Below are positions 1 to 8,635 of a stretch of 64,000 nucleotides of DNA, piece after piece. Positions within the stretch are counted from its first letter, which is position 1. The number at the start of each line of letters is the position of its first letter. The notes below the pieces were generated by a model, which saw only the letters and a list, made by a program, of their open reading frames with translations, was not told the origin of the DNA and made no database searches. Location: the NCBI RefSeq assembly GCF_015351765.1, contig NZ_JADKQA010000004.1:226509-290508 (forward strand). The letters are read 5' to 3'. Position numbers and translations under genes: made by a program. The DNA is from Clostridium vitabionis (lineage in GTDB: Bacteria > Bacillota > Clostridia > Lachnospirales > Lachnospiraceae).

Positions 1-243
1 ATGGTGTTCAGCTGCACGCCGGAGAAAGCGCCGGCGAAGAAGGCACCGGCGGAAAAGGCCGCGAAGAAGGCGCCGGCGGAAAAGGCCGCGAAGAAGGCAC
101 CGGCGGAAAAGGCTGCGAAGAAGGCGCCGGGAAAGGCAAAACCGGTGTCCATGGCGAAAAAGGTGGCGGAAGCCGGAAAAAAGAAGGTGTCCGCGGCAAA
201 GAAAGCGGCGGCGACAGCCGTGAAGAAGGCCGCGGAGGGATGA
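1..243 (+). CDS. Lys/Ala/Pro-rich repeat protein, C-terminal part (probably truncated by window edge)
   Basis: The readable part is 80 codons and is almost entirely Lys, Ala, Pro and Glu. Three exact-length 27-bp tandem units (34-60, 61-87, 88-114) each encode AKKAPAEKA, and a partial fourth follows. The rest continues as Lys/Ala-rich sequence. Such tails occur in histone H1-like proteins and as basic extensions of DNA- or RNA-binding proteins, so nucleic-acid binding is an inference. The frame is open from base 1, so the gene may start upstream; the ATG at base 1 could be internal. Its stop overlaps the next start (ATGA at 240-243), which suggests translational coupling with the GIY-YIG gene. 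The parent protein family cannot be identified from this tail. Confidence 0.55.
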   Translation: MVFSCTPEKAPAKKAPAEKAAKKAPAEKAAKKAPAEKAAKKAPGKAKPVSMAKKVAEAGKKKVSAAKKAAATAVKKAAEG

Positions 244-521
244 ATTACACCTATCTGCTCCGGTGCGCGGACGGAACCTACTACTGCGGCTGGACGAATG
301 ACCTAGAACACCGCCTGAAGTCCCACAACAGCGGAAAGGGTGCCCGCTATACGCGGAGCCGCCGCCCGGTAGCCCTCGTCTGGTACGAGGAACACGAGAC
401 GAGGGGCGAGGCCATGAGCCGGGAGGCGGCGGTCAAGAGGCTCTCCCGGGGGGAAAAGGAGAAGCTGGTCAGTTCATTCCGGGAAGAAGGGCAGAGCAGA
501 GAGGGGAAGCACACAGCATGA
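240..521 (+). CDS. GIY-YIG nuclease-domain protein, YhbQ/UPF0213 type
   Basis: This 93-residue protein is a single GIY-YIG domain. It opens with a YLLRCADG strand followed by YYCGWTND, the position of the second half of the GIY-YIG motif. A conserved Arg (DLEHRLKSHN) and the GKGARYT segment typical of the YhbQ group come next. Family members are small, free-standing nuclease-like domains whose cellular substrate is not settled; DNA cleavage or repair is inferred from the fold. It overlaps the preceding gene by 4 nt and lies 14 nt ahead of the LysR gene, so the three may be co-transcribed. Length is normal for the family. Confidence 0.85.
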   Translation: MNYTYLLRCADGTYYCGWTNDLEHRLKSHNSGKGARYTRSRRPVALVWYEEHETRGEAMSREAAVKRLSRGEKEKLVSSFREEGQSREGKHTA

Positions 522-535
522 TGTCAGGAGGATGT

Positions 536-1573
536 ATGTTCGACGGTAAGGAATATGTTTACGCGGTCTATGAGGAGAAGAGCTTTTCCCGCGCCGCGCA
601 GAAATTGTATATTTCCCAGCCGGCGCTGAGCACAGCGATCAAGAAGGTGGAGAAGAAGATCGGGCGGCCGATCTTCGACCGGAGCACGAACCCGATCAGC
701 CTGACGCCAAGCGGGGAGATCTACATTGAGGCGATCGAGAAGCTGTTCAGCCTCGAGCAGAATACCCTGAACCAGATGAACAACCTGAATGGCCTGCTGG
801 CGGGAAAGCTTGCGGTCGGCGGCACGAATTTCTTCACCTCCTTTGTTCTTCCCGAGCTTCTGGGCAGATTTTCCCGGAAATATCCGCAGATCCAGATTGA
901 GCTCAGCGAGGGGACGACAATCCAGGTCACCAGCCGGCTGCTCAGCGAGGAAATTGACCTGATGATCGACAATTCCGAGCTGGATGACACCAATTACCAG
1001 AAATTTTATTTCTGTCCCGAGCGCATTATCCTGGCGGTTCCGGAGAGTTTTCCGATCAACGGCATGCTGACAGGGTACCAGCTCACCCAGCGGGACATCC
1101 GGGAGGGGAAACATGAGCTTCCGGAGACGCCGGAGCTTCCGCTCGGCCGCCTGGGGAGCACGCCGCTCATCCTTCTCAAGGAGGAGAACAGCATCAGCAA
1201 GAGGGTCCGCAGGATGTGCAGCCTTGCGAATTTTGACCCCCATATCCTGCTGAAACCGGACAGTGCGGTGTCGGCGTTCAACATGGCATGCACGGGCGTC
1301 GGGGCAGCATTTGTCCCCGACGGCATGGTGCGGAACCTGACGTATCCGGTGCCGCTGTGCTTTTACCGCCTGAATGAGGCGCTTGCCCTGCGGCGGGTAT
1401 ATTTCTATAAAAAGAGAAATAAATATATGACCAGGGCGATGGAGGAGTTTATCCGCATCGCCGTGGGTGATCAGGCGTATGAGAGGACGGCGGGGGAACC
1501 TTCCGGGATGGCGGAAGGCGGAAAAGCAGCAGGAACGCCCGCTGCCCCGGCTGAGGGCGGAAAGGCGGAGTAA
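536..1573 (+). CDS. LysR-family transcriptional regulator
   Basis: I chose the ATG at 536 because a GGAGG lies at 527-531. The upstream in-frame ATGs at 518 and 521 would place that site inside the gene. The 345-residue product has an N-terminal winged helix-turn-helix (residues ~5-60, with SFSRAAQKLYISQPALSTAI and LTPSGE) and a LysR substrate-binding domain (about 85-290, starting LAVGGTNFFTSFVLPELL). The last ~30 residues are Gly/Ala/Glu-rich and look disordered. LysR proteins bind DNA as tetramers and respond to small ligands. The ligand is unknown. The nearest candidate target is the radical SAM gene starting 4 nt after its stop on the same strand, so they are probably one operon. Confidence 0.9.
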   Translation: MFDGKEYVYAVYEEKSFSRAAQKLYISQPALSTAIKKVEKKIGRPIFDRSTNPISLTPSGEIYIEAIEKLFSLEQNTLNQMNNLNGLLAGKLAVGGTNFFTSFVLPELLGRFSRKYPQIQIELSEGTTIQVTSRLLSEEIDLMIDNSELDDTNYQKFYFCPERIILAVPESFPINGMLTGYQLTQRDIREGKHELPETPELPLGRLGSTPLILLKEENSISKRVRRMCSLANFDPHILLKPDSAVSAFNMACTGVGAAFVPDGMVRNLTYPVPLCFYRLNEALALRRVYFYKKRNKYMTRAMEEFIRIAVGDQAYERTAGEPSGMAEGGKAAGTPAAPAEGGKAE

Positions 1574-1577
1574 GTCT

Positions 1578-2456
1578 ATGGAATATGAAGGAATCATCTA
1601 CCGGCCGCCCAGCGAGGCGAAGAGCCTGATCCTGCAGGTTACGGTGGGCTGCGCCCACAACACCTGCACGTTCTGCAATATGTACCGGCAGAAGAATTTC
1701 CGTATCCGGCCGCTCCCGGACATTCTGGGGGATATCCGGGAACTGGAGGAGGGCGGGTACGGTCCCTATATCCGGCGGGTTTTCCTCGCGGACGGAGACG
1801 CGCTCGCGATGGGGACGGAGGAGCTGCTTTCGGTTCTCCGGGAGATCCGCCGGGTCTTCCCCGCGGCCGGGCGGGTTTCCGCCTATGCCAGGGCGGACGA
1901 TGTCCTGCGGAAGACGCCGGAGGAGCTGCTTTTGCTCCGGGAGGCCGGGCTTACCCTCTTTTATCTTGGGGCAGAGTCCGGAGACGACGGGATCCTTGAG
2001 GCGATCCACAAGGGGGTAAGCTCCGCGGATCTGATCGCGGCAGCACAGAGGATGCGCGGGGCGGGCATCGGATCGTCGGTGACGCTGATTTCCGGCCTCG
2101 GCGGGCAGGAGAAGATGGAGATTCACGCGAAGGCGTCCGCGAAGCTGATCACCGCCATGCGGCCGGAATATGCCGCATTTCTCACCCTGCGCCTCTACGA
2201 GGGGACGCCGATGTATGAGGACGCGGCCAGCGGCCGTTTCCGACGCATCACACCGGACCAGATCATGGACGAGATGGAAATTTTCCTCACCCATGTGGAT
2301 TCTCCCGGAACCGTCTTCCGGAGCAATCACGCATCCAATTATCTGGCGCTGGCGGGAACCCTGAACGGGGATATCCCGAAGATGCTCGCGCAGGTCCGCC
2401 GGGCAAGGGACGGGCATCGGTACCGCCGGTTCCGGGAAACCGGAGATCTGCTATAG
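1578..2456 (+). CDS. Radical SAM protein with a CX4CX2C cluster motif
   Basis: The start ATG at 1578 has GGCGGAG 7 nt upstream, and a longer in-frame reading upstream only copies the LysR 3' end. The product is 292 residues. Cysteines 25, 30 and 33 (CAHNTCTFC) would bind the [4Fe-4S] cluster. The spacing is CX4CX2C rather than the usual CX3CX2C. A glycine-rich strand, the LFYLGAESGDDGIL segment (SAM-binding region) and a TIM-barrel-like body resembling the HemN/Elp3 group follow. Such proteins generate a 5'-deoxyadenosyl radical, but the substrate here is unknown. It sits directly behind the LysR gene and ahead of a zinc-ribbon gene. Confidence 0.82.
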   Translation: MEYEGIIYRPPSEAKSLILQVTVGCAHNTCTFCNMYRQKNFRIRPLPDILGDIRELEEGGYGPYIRRVFLADGDALAMGTEELLSVLREIRRVFPAAGRVSAYARADDVLRKTPEELLLLREAGLTLFYLGAESGDDGILEAIHKGVSSADLIAAAQRMRGAGIGSSVTLISGLGGQEKMEIHAKASAKLITAMRPEYAAFLTLRLYEGTPMYEDAASGRFRRITPDQIMDEMEIFLTHVDSPGTVFRSNHASNYLALAGTLNGDIPKMLAQVRRARDGHRYRRFRETGDLL

Positions 2457-2472
2457 AAGTCGAGGTGTTCTG

Positions 2473-2934
2473 ATGTTTTTTATCGGTGGAATTATGCCCG
2501 GGACGAAGCAGCTGGATTTCGGGCAGACGGGGATCTGCCCGCGCTGCGGATCCTACGGGCGCTATCAGGTGTATATGACGTATCTCTGCTTTACGTTCTT
2601 CTTTATCCCGCTTTTCCGATGGAATCGAAAATTTTATGTGAAAATGTCCTGCTGCGGGGCGGTCTATGCGCTGAGCCGGGAGGCAGGCATGGCGATCCTC
2701 CAGGGAAGAGATATCGAGATTGAGGAGTCCGACCTCACGCCGGTGCCGGACGGCAGCGGCTGGGGCGGCGCGGACGGCAGCGGCCAGGGCAGGGACGGCT
2801 GGCAGGGTAACGGGTGGAGCGATCCGGGCGGCCGGGGCGGCCGCCCGGTCCGGCGGTGCCCGTCCTGCGGTTATGAGACCAGCGAGGATTTTACCTACTG
2901 TCCGAAGTGCGGCACCAGGATGGAGCGGGAGTGA
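2473..2934 (+). CDS. Zinc-ribbon protein with two ribbons and one hydrophobic segment
   Basis: The 153-residue protein has an N-terminal ribbon (C22-P-R-C25, then C60-C61), separated by a hydrophobic, aromatic stretch (residues ~35-49) that could be membrane-associated. A Gly-rich linker (about 95-125) leads to a second ribbon, CPSCGYETSEDFTYCPKCG, at the C terminus. Proteins with such tandem ribbons in Firmicutes are usually uncharacterised. Zinc binding is inferred from the Cys pairs; no catalytic motif is visible. The gene follows the radical SAM gene by 16 nt. Its last codons form the first copy of a 29-bp direct repeat. Confidence 0.75.
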   Translation: MFFIGGIMPGTKQLDFGQTGICPRCGSYGRYQVYMTYLCFTFFFIPLFRWNRKFYVKMSCCGAVYALSREAGMAILQGRDIEIEESDLTPVPDGSGWGGADGSGQGRDGWQGNGWSDPGGRGGRPVRRCPSCGYETSEDFTYCPKCGTRMERE

Positions 2935-3002
2935 GCCGGCGGCGCTGTGATGGCGCCGGTAAGCCAGAGAGTAGGATGGAACGGGAGTGAGCCGGCTGCG
3001 CC
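2917..3002 (+). repeat. Two direct copies of a ~29-bp sequence
   Basis: The sequences at 2917-2945 and 2973-3002 match at all but about two positions over 29 bases. The first copy covers the end and stop codon of the zinc-ribbon gene; the second is intergenic. This looks like a local duplication of the gene's 3' end. The spacer can fold weakly (CCGGCG/CGCCGG). Confidence 0.7.
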
Positions 3003-3067
3003 GGAAATCCGGAGAGCAGGGAACAGAAGACAGGCCGCCTCATGGCGGGGAAAGAGAGGAACGTACG

Positions 3068-3451
3068 ATGAATACAGGAATCCGAGGCAGACAGGAGACT
3101 GTTGTGACACTGGAAAACTGCGCGAAAACCATGGGAAGCGGCGCGCTGGAGGTCTTTGCCACCCCGGCGATGATCGCGCTGATTGAGGAGACCTGCTGGA
3201 AGTCCGTCCAGCCGGAGCTCGCCGAGGGCGAGGGCACGGTCGGGACGAAGCTGGATGTGGCGCACATCGCGTCAACTCCGGTCGGCCTCAGGGTGTGGTG
3301 TGAGAGCGAGCTTACCGAGATTGACCGCCGCCGGCTGGTCTTCAAGGTAGAAGTCTTTGACGAGAAGACCAAGATCGGCGAGGGCACGCACGAGCGCTTC
3401 ATCATCAATAACGAGAAATTTTTTGCGAAGGCGGAGGCTAAGAAAAATTGA
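3068..3451 (+). CDS. Thioesterase-family protein, hot-dog fold (FlK-like)
   Basis: The ATG at 3068 has an AGAGG site just upstream; an in-frame ATG further upstream adds a low-complexity sequence unlike the family. The 127-residue product reads as a single hot-dog domain. It has a helix with MIALIEETCW, the GTVGTKLDVAHIASTPVG turn, and the strands VWCESELTEIDRRRLVFKVEVFD and KIGEGTHERFIIN. These match the fluoroacetyl-CoA-thioesterase-like group, which cleaves acyl-CoA thioesters; Glu/Thr/His in these segments are the likely active-site residues. The real substrate is not known. It overlaps the MBL gene by 4 nt, implying translational coupling. Confidence 0.8.
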   Translation: MNTGIRGRQETVVTLENCAKTMGSGALEVFATPAMIALIEETCWKSVQPELAEGEGTVGTKLDVAHIASTPVGLRVWCESELTEIDRRRLVFKVEVFDEKTKIGEGTHERFIINNEKFFAKAEAKKN

Positions 3452-4155
3452 CGGGCCGTCTTCAGGTGACGTATATTCACCACAGTTCGTTTCTTGTGGA
3501 GACGGCATCCCACACGATGCTGTTTGACTATTTCCGCGGGGACCTTCCTCCGGTCCGCCGGGAGAAGCCGCTCTGGATATTCGCGAGCCATGCGCACTCG
3601 GACCATTATGTTCCGGGCATTTTCCGGCTGAGCGGCCTCGCGGACGAAGTCCACTATGTGCTCAGCGATGATATTCCCTTCTCGGATGTCCCGGAGACGC
3701 TCCGGGAGCAGACAGCCTTTCTGGGCGCGGGATACACAGCCGAGGGGGACGGCATCCGGATCCGGACCTTTGATTCGACAGACCAGGGCGTGGCGTTTCT
3801 CGTGGAGAGCGGCGGCCAGGTGGTCTATCACGCCGGGGATCTTAACGACTGGTACTGGGACGGCGATGAGGAGGACCGGGCAAACTCCCGGAAATATCTG
3901 GCGGAGCTCACGAAGATCCGGAATACGGGGCTCCGGGTGGACTGCGCGTTTGTCCCGCTGGATCCGCGCCTCGGGGCTGACGAGTACCGAGGCATGAAAG
4001 AATTTATGGAAAATGTCGGCGCCCGCCATGTTTTCCCGATGCATTTCTGGGGGGATTACACCGTGGCCGACCGGCTGAAAACAAGCACCGCCTCCGACGG
4101 ATGGCGGGATAAGCTGATCGTTCTTCATCGCGAGGGGGAGAGATTTCTGCTGTGA
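3448..4155 (+). CDS. MBL-fold metal-dependent hydrolase
   Basis: Translation appears to begin at a TTG (3448) that overlaps the previous stop as TTGA, with GGAGG about 10 nt upstream inside the preceding gene. The 235-residue protein carries the metallo-beta-lactamase signature SHAHSDH (HxHxDH), an internal His/Asp site (YHAGDLNDW) and a C-terminal FPMHFWGD. It would bind two metal ions and hydrolyse an ester, phosphodiester or similar bond. The substrate is not predictable. Its place between a thioesterase and dihydroorotase, with 4-nt overlaps on both sides, indicates one transcript but no obvious shared pathway. Confidence 0.85.
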   Translation: MTGRLQVTYIHHSSFLVETASHTMLFDYFRGDLPPVRREKPLWIFASHAHSDHYVPGIFRLSGLADEVHYVLSDDIPFSDVPETLREQTAFLGAGYTAEGDGIRIRTFDSTDQGVAFLVESGGQVVYHAGDLNDWYWDGDEEDRANSRKYLAELTKIRNTGLRVDCAFVPLDPRLGADEYRGMKEFMENVGARHVFPMHFWGDYTVADRLKTSTASDGWRDKLIVLHREGERFLL

Positions 4156-5462
4156 ACAGGATAATCAGGAACATCCGTGCCGTGGATCCGGCGAGCGGAT
4201 TTGACGGGATCGCGGATATCGTGATCCGTGACGGGTTAATCGCGGAGGTCTGCCCGGCGGGGGGCGGCGCTGAGGCGGATGCGCGGGACATCGACGGGCG
4301 CGGACTGACCGCCTTCCCGGGGCTCATCGATGTGCATGTGCATTTCCGTGATCCCGGGCTCACCTATAAGGAGGACATCCTGACCGGGGCCGCGGCGGCG
4401 AAGGCCGGCGGGTTTACCACGGTCGTCGCCATGGCGAACACGAAGCCGCCGGTGGATACCGTGGAGACGCTCCGGGATATCCTGGAGAAGGGGAAGGCCA
4501 CGGGCATCCATGTGCTCTCTGCGGCGAATGTGACCCGCGGCATGAAGGGACAGGAACTCACAGACATGGAAGCCCTGGCACAGGCCGGGGCGGCGGGATT
4601 CACTGATGACGGGATTCCGATCAAAAACGGGGCTATCCTGCACGAGGCGCTCCTCCGTGCCGGGAGGCTTGGCCTTCCGGTCAGCCTGCACGAGGAGGAT
4701 CCGGCATTCATCGCGGATAACGGGGTCAACCGGGGGCACGTTTCCCGGGTGCTCGGGATCGGCGGTTCACCGGCGATCGCAGAGTATTCCATGGTGGCCA
4801 GGGACATCGCGATTGCCGCGGACACGGGCTGCGACCTGGATATCCAGCATGTAAGCTCTGCGGTGACGGTGGATCTCATCCGCCGGGCGAAGGCGGCCGG
4901 CATCCGCGTGTGGGCGGAGGTGACGCCGCACCATTTCACGCTGACCGAGGACGCGGTGCTCTCCTACGGCACGCTTGCCAAGATGAACCCGCCCCTCCGG
5001 ACGGCGGAGGACCGGGAAGCGCTGATCGAGGGCCTCAGGGATGGCACGATCGACATGATCGCGACAGATCACGCGCCTCACAGTGCGGAGGAAAAGCAGA
5101 GGGCTTTGACGAGTGCCCCGAGCGGCATCATCGGCCTGGAGACCGCGCTGCCGCTCGCGGTGACGGAGCTAGCCGGGAAGGGCCGCCTCACCTATCTGGA
5201 GCTTGCGGACAGGATGTCGCTTGCCCCGGCGAGGCTGTACCGCCTTCCGGGAGGCAGAATCCAGCCCGGCGCCCCGGCCGACCTGGTGATTTTTGATGAC
5301 CGGGAAGAATTTTCCGTGGAGGGCTTCCGCTCAAAGGCATCCAATTCCCCCTTCCTCGGCTGGAAGCTTAAGGGAAGGGTAAAATATACCATTTGCGGCG
5401 GAGAGATCGTTTTTTCGGATAGCAGGAAAAGTGAGGACAGCGATGGAAAAGACAGTACTTGA
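4152..5462 (+). CDS. pyrC: Dihydroorotase
   Basis: The 436-residue protein starts at GTG (4152) overlapping the upstream stop. It contains the amidohydrolase metal motif DVHVHFRDPG, the type I Asp (GFTDDGIPI) in place of a carboxylated Lys, later metal-binding His residues (SLHEEDP, QHVSSA) and the catalytic Asp in ATDHAPHS. It converts N-carbamoyl-aspartate to dihydroorotate in pyrimidine synthesis, in the cytosol. Length and motif order fit class I bacterial dihydroorotases. No other pyr genes are adjacent, so it is separated from the rest of the pathway. A related amidohydrolase activity cannot be excluded but is less likely. Confidence 0.88.
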   Translation: MNRIIRNIRAVDPASGFDGIADIVIRDGLIAEVCPAGGGAEADARDIDGRGLTAFPGLIDVHVHFRDPGLTYKEDILTGAAAAKAGGFTTVVAMANTKPPVDTVETLRDILEKGKATGIHVLSAANVTRGMKGQELTDMEALAQAGAAGFTDDGIPIKNGAILHEALLRAGRLGLPVSLHEEDPAFIADNGVNRGHVSRVLGIGGSPAIAEYSMVARDIAIAADTGCDLDIQHVSSAVTVDLIRRAKAAGIRVWAEVTPHHFTLTEDAVLSYGTLAKMNPPLRTAEDREALIEGLRDGTIDMIATDHAPHSAEEKQRALTSAPSGIIGLETALPLAVTELAGKGRLTYLELADRMSLAPARLYRLPGGRIQPGAPADLVIFDDREEFSVEGFRSKASNSPFLGWKLKGRVKYTICGGEIVFSDSRKSEDSDGKDST

Positions 5463-6948
5463 CCGCGGCGCGGGCATCCTGATGCCCATCTCTTCCCTGC
5501 CGTCGCCCTACGGGATCGGCACCTTCGGCCAGAGTGCCCGGGAATTCGCGGACTGCCTGGCCGCGGCGGGCCAGAAATACTGGCAGGTTCTCCCGATGGG
5601 GCCGACAAGCTACGGCGACAGCCCCTATGCCGCCCTGTCGGCATTTGCTGGAAATCCTTATTTTATCGACCTGAACGAGCTCAGGGATGAGGGGCTGCTC
5701 ACGCAGGAGGAGATCGACGGCATCGACTGGGGGGATCATCCTGACCGGGTGGATTATGAGATGCTCTACCGGACCCGGTTCACGCTTCTCCGGAGTGCCT
5801 ATATACGGAGCGGGCACAGGGATACCGAGAAGTATACCAGGTTCCTTGCGGACAATGCCTTCTGGCTGGAGGATTATGCCCTCTATATGGCCGTGAAAAA
5901 CGCTTTCGGCGGCCGCCCTTGGACGGAATGGGAGGAGGATATCCGTGTCCGCGACCCGGACGCGGTGCGGGAATATCAGGAGAAATATGCGGAAGACATT
6001 GACTTCTGGAAGTTTCTCCAGTATAAATTCTTTCAGCAGTGGCGCGATCTCAAGACCTATATTTCAGGAAAGGGGATCCGGGTCATCGGCGATATCCCGC
6101 TCTATGTCGCGATGGACAGCGCTGATGTCTGGTGTCATCCGGAGCTTTTCCAGCTCGACCGGAAGACCCTCGTGCCCACGGAGGTCGCGGGCGTGCCGCC
6201 GGACGCATTTACCAGCGACGGCCAGCTCTGGGGAAATCCGCTCTACAACTGGACGCTGATGGCAAAGGACGGGTTTTCCTGGTGGCAGAACCGGATGCAG
6301 GCCAACGCCGCCCTCTATGATTTCATCCGCATTGACCACTTCATCGGCATCGTCCAGTATTACGCGATCCCCTACGGGGAGAAGACCGCGCGGAACGGCC
6401 GCTGGAGAAAGGGTCCGGGTGCCCGGCTGATCGCGGCGGTGAAAAGGGCGCTGAACGGCACAGAGACCGGCATTATCGCCGAGGATCTGGGGGTCGCGGT
6501 GCCGGAGATGGACGAGCTCCTCGAGAAAAACCATTTCCCGGGGATGAAGATCATCGAGTTCGCCTTCAGCGGCGACCGGAGGAACCCGCACCTGCCGCAC
6601 AATTATGTGCCCAACTCCGTCGTCTACGGCGGGACGCACGACAATGAGACGCTGGCGGGGTATTTCCGCCAGGAGTGCCGGGAATGGTGGGAGCTGCAGT
6701 ATATCTGTGATTACCTCGGGGCGTCGCACCAGGAGGAGGTCCCGAACCTGGTATTCCGGGCCGCGTATGAGAGCGTGGCGAGCGCGGCCATTTTCCAGAT
6801 GCAGGACGTGCTCGGCCTGGACAACCGCGCGCGGATGAACACGCCGGGGAAGCTCGGCGGCAACTGGGAATGGCGCATGCTGCCGGGACAGTTTAATGAA
6901 GAAAGAATCGGGTATCTGCGGAGGCTCGCGGATATCTACGGAAGGTAA
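5443..6948 (+). CDS. malQ: 4-alpha-glucanotransferase (amylomaltase, GH77)
   Basis: The ATG at 5443 is preceded by GAGGAC; a GTG at 5431 in the same frame overlaps pyrC more and lacks a better site. The 501-residue protein begins with GAGILMPISSLPSPYGIGTFG and keeps the GH77 catalytic set: the Asp of IRIDHFIG (nucleophile), the Glu of IIAEDLG (acid/base) and the Asp of GGTHDNET. It transfers maltodextrin segments between glucans and so works with glycogen metabolism; glgA and a debranching-like gene are elsewhere in the window. Length is normal for the short bacterial amylomaltases. The start overlaps pyrC by 20 nt. Confidence 0.93.
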   Translation: MEKTVLDRGAGILMPISSLPSPYGIGTFGQSAREFADCLAAAGQKYWQVLPMGPTSYGDSPYAALSAFAGNPYFIDLNELRDEGLLTQEEIDGIDWGDHPDRVDYEMLYRTRFTLLRSAYIRSGHRDTEKYTRFLADNAFWLEDYALYMAVKNAFGGRPWTEWEEDIRVRDPDAVREYQEKYAEDIDFWKFLQYKFFQQWRDLKTYISGKGIRVIGDIPLYVAMDSADVWCHPELFQLDRKTLVPTEVAGVPPDAFTSDGQLWGNPLYNWTLMAKDGFSWWQNRMQANAALYDFIRIDHFIGIVQYYAIPYGEKTARNGRWRKGPGARLIAAVKRALNGTETGIIAEDLGVAVPEMDELLEKNHFPGMKIIEFAFSGDRRNPHLPHNYVPNSVVYGGTHDNETLAGYFRQECREWWELQYICDYLGASHQEEVPNLVFRAAYESVASAAIFQMQDVLGLDNRARMNTPGKLGGNWEWRMLPGQFNEERIGYLRRLADIYGR

Positions 6949-6963
6949 AAGGAGAAGTCCAGA

Positions 6964-8601
6964 ATGATCAGTACAAGCAACATTTCGCTTCGCGTCGGCA
7001 AAAAGGCACTTTTTGAGGACGTCAACATCAAGTTTACGGAGGGCAACTGCTATGGCGTGATCGGCGCAAATGGTGCCGGAAAGTCGACTTTTCTCCGGAT
7101 TTTGTCCGGACAGCTGGAACCGACCACCGGCGAGGTGATTATCACCCCCGGGCAGCGTCTCTCCTTCCTCCAGCAGGACCAGTTCAAATATGACGCCTAC
7201 CCGGTCCTGGACACGGTCATCATGGGCAATAAGCGCCTCTATGACATCCGGAACGAGAAGGACGCCATCTATGCCAAGACGGATTTCACCGAGGAGGATG
7301 GGGTGAAGGCCGCCGAGCTGGAGGCGGAGTTCGCCCAGATGGACGGCTGGAACGCCGAGGCGGACGCGGAGAACCTGCTGAACGGCCTTGGCGTCGGGGA
7401 AGAGTTCCACCAGAAACAGATGAAGGAGCTGACCGGCCCGCTGAAGGTCAAGGTCCTCCTGGCGCAGGCCCTGTTCGGCAACCCGGACATCCTGCTGCTG
7501 GACGAGCCGACGAACCACCTGGATCTGGACGCGATTTCCTGGCTGGAGGAGTTCCTGATCAATTTTGAAAATACGGTCATCGTGGTCTCCCATGACCGGT
7601 ATTTCCTGAACAAGGTCTGCACCCAGATCGCGGATATCGACTACGGGAAGATCCAGCTCTATGCCGGCAACTATGACTTCTGGGTGGAATCCAGCCAGCT
7701 GATGATCCGCCAGATGAAGGAAGCCAACAAGAAGAAGGAGGAGAAGATCAAGGAGCTGCAGGAATTTATCCGCCGCTTCTCGGCAAATGCCTCGAAGTCC
7801 AAGCAGGCGACCTCCCGAAAGAGGGCGCTGGAGAAGATCCAGCTGGATGAGCTGCGCCCGTCGAGCCGGAAATATCCGTACATCGATTTCCGCCCGGAGC
7901 GCGAGATCGGCAACGATGTCCTGACCGTGGAAAATCTGACGAAGACGGTGAACGGCCGCAAGGTTCTCGACCATATCTCGTTTACCCTGACCCGTGACAA
8001 CAAGGCGGCGCTTGTCGGGCCGGACGAGCTCGCGAAGACGACGCTCTTCAAGATTCTCGCGGGAGAAATGGAGCCGGATGAGGGCAGCTATAAGTGGGGC
8101 CTGACGACGTCGCAGGCGTATTTCCCGAAGGATAACTCCGCGGAGTTTGACAGCGATGAGACGATCGCCGAGTGGCTGACGAAATACTCCCCGATCAAGG
8201 ATGCCACCTATGTCCGCGGCTTCCTCGGCCGCATGCTGTTCGCCGGCGAGGACGGCGTCAAGCAGGTGAAGGTGCTCTCCGGAGGGGAGAGGGTCCGCTG
8301 CATGCTGTCGAAGATGATGATCTCCGGCGCCAACGTGCTGATGCTCGACGAGCCGACAGACCATCTGGACATGGAGTCGATCTCCGCCCTGAACACGGGT
8401 ATGATCCGTTTCCCCGGCGTCATCATTTTCTCCTCGAGAGACCATCAGATCGTCGAGACGACAGCGAACCGCATCATGGAGTTCGTGAATGGAAAACTGA
8501 TCGACAAGATCACAACCTATGATGATTATCTGGCCAGCGATGAGATGGCGAGAAAGAGACAGGTTTACACTGTCACGGAGGACGAGGAGGAGGACGACTG
8601 A
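6964..8601 (+). CDS. ABC-F family ATPase (YbiT/YkpA type)
   Basis: The 545-residue protein has two ABC domains and no membrane segment, as expected for ribosome-acting ABC-F proteins. Domain 1 has a good Walker A (GANGAGKST, residues 34-42) and DEPTNHLD but a weak signature (LTGPLK). Domain 2 has an unusual Walker A (GPDELAKTT), a good LSGGE signature, and DEPTD at residue 466. The switch His is replaced by Arg (SSRDHQ, R492). From memory, the altered Walker A and first signature are family traits of the YkpA/YbiT branch. The inter-domain linker is charged (KKKEEKIKELQEF). The usual role is ATP-dependent adjustment of the ribosomal E site. It should not be called a resistance gene on this evidence. 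Confidence 0.88.
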   Translation: MISTSNISLRVGKKALFEDVNIKFTEGNCYGVIGANGAGKSTFLRILSGQLEPTTGEVIITPGQRLSFLQQDQFKYDAYPVLDTVIMGNKRLYDIRNEKDAIYAKTDFTEEDGVKAAELEAEFAQMDGWNAEADAENLLNGLGVGEEFHQKQMKELTGPLKVKVLLAQALFGNPDILLLDEPTNHLDLDAISWLEEFLINFENTVIVVSHDRYFLNKVCTQIADIDYGKIQLYAGNYDFWVESSQLMIRQMKEANKKKEEKIKELQEFIRRFSANASKSKQATSRKRALEKIQLDELRPSSRKYPYIDFRPEREIGNDVLTVENLTKTVNGRKVLDHISFTLTRDNKAALVGPDELAKTTLFKILAGEMEPDEGSYKWGLTTSQAYFPKDNSAEFDSDETIAEWLTKYSPIKDATYVRGFLGRMLFAGEDGVKQVKVLSGGERVRCMLSKMMISGANVLMLDEPTDHLDMESISALNTGMIRFPGVIIFSSRDHQIVETTANRIMEFVNGKLIDKITTYDDYLASDEMARKRQVYTVTEDEEEDD

Positions 8602-8635
8602 GGCTGCCTCCGGCCTGCTTTCCGGAAGAACAGGG

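Noticed and set aside
34..114. CRISPR-like repeats
   Set aside because: The 27-bp units are directly adjacent with no spacers and encode a peptide repeat.
6964..8601. Antibiotic-resistance ABC-F
   Set aside because: Motifs fit the housekeeping YkpA/YbiT branch and there is no resistance-type leader.
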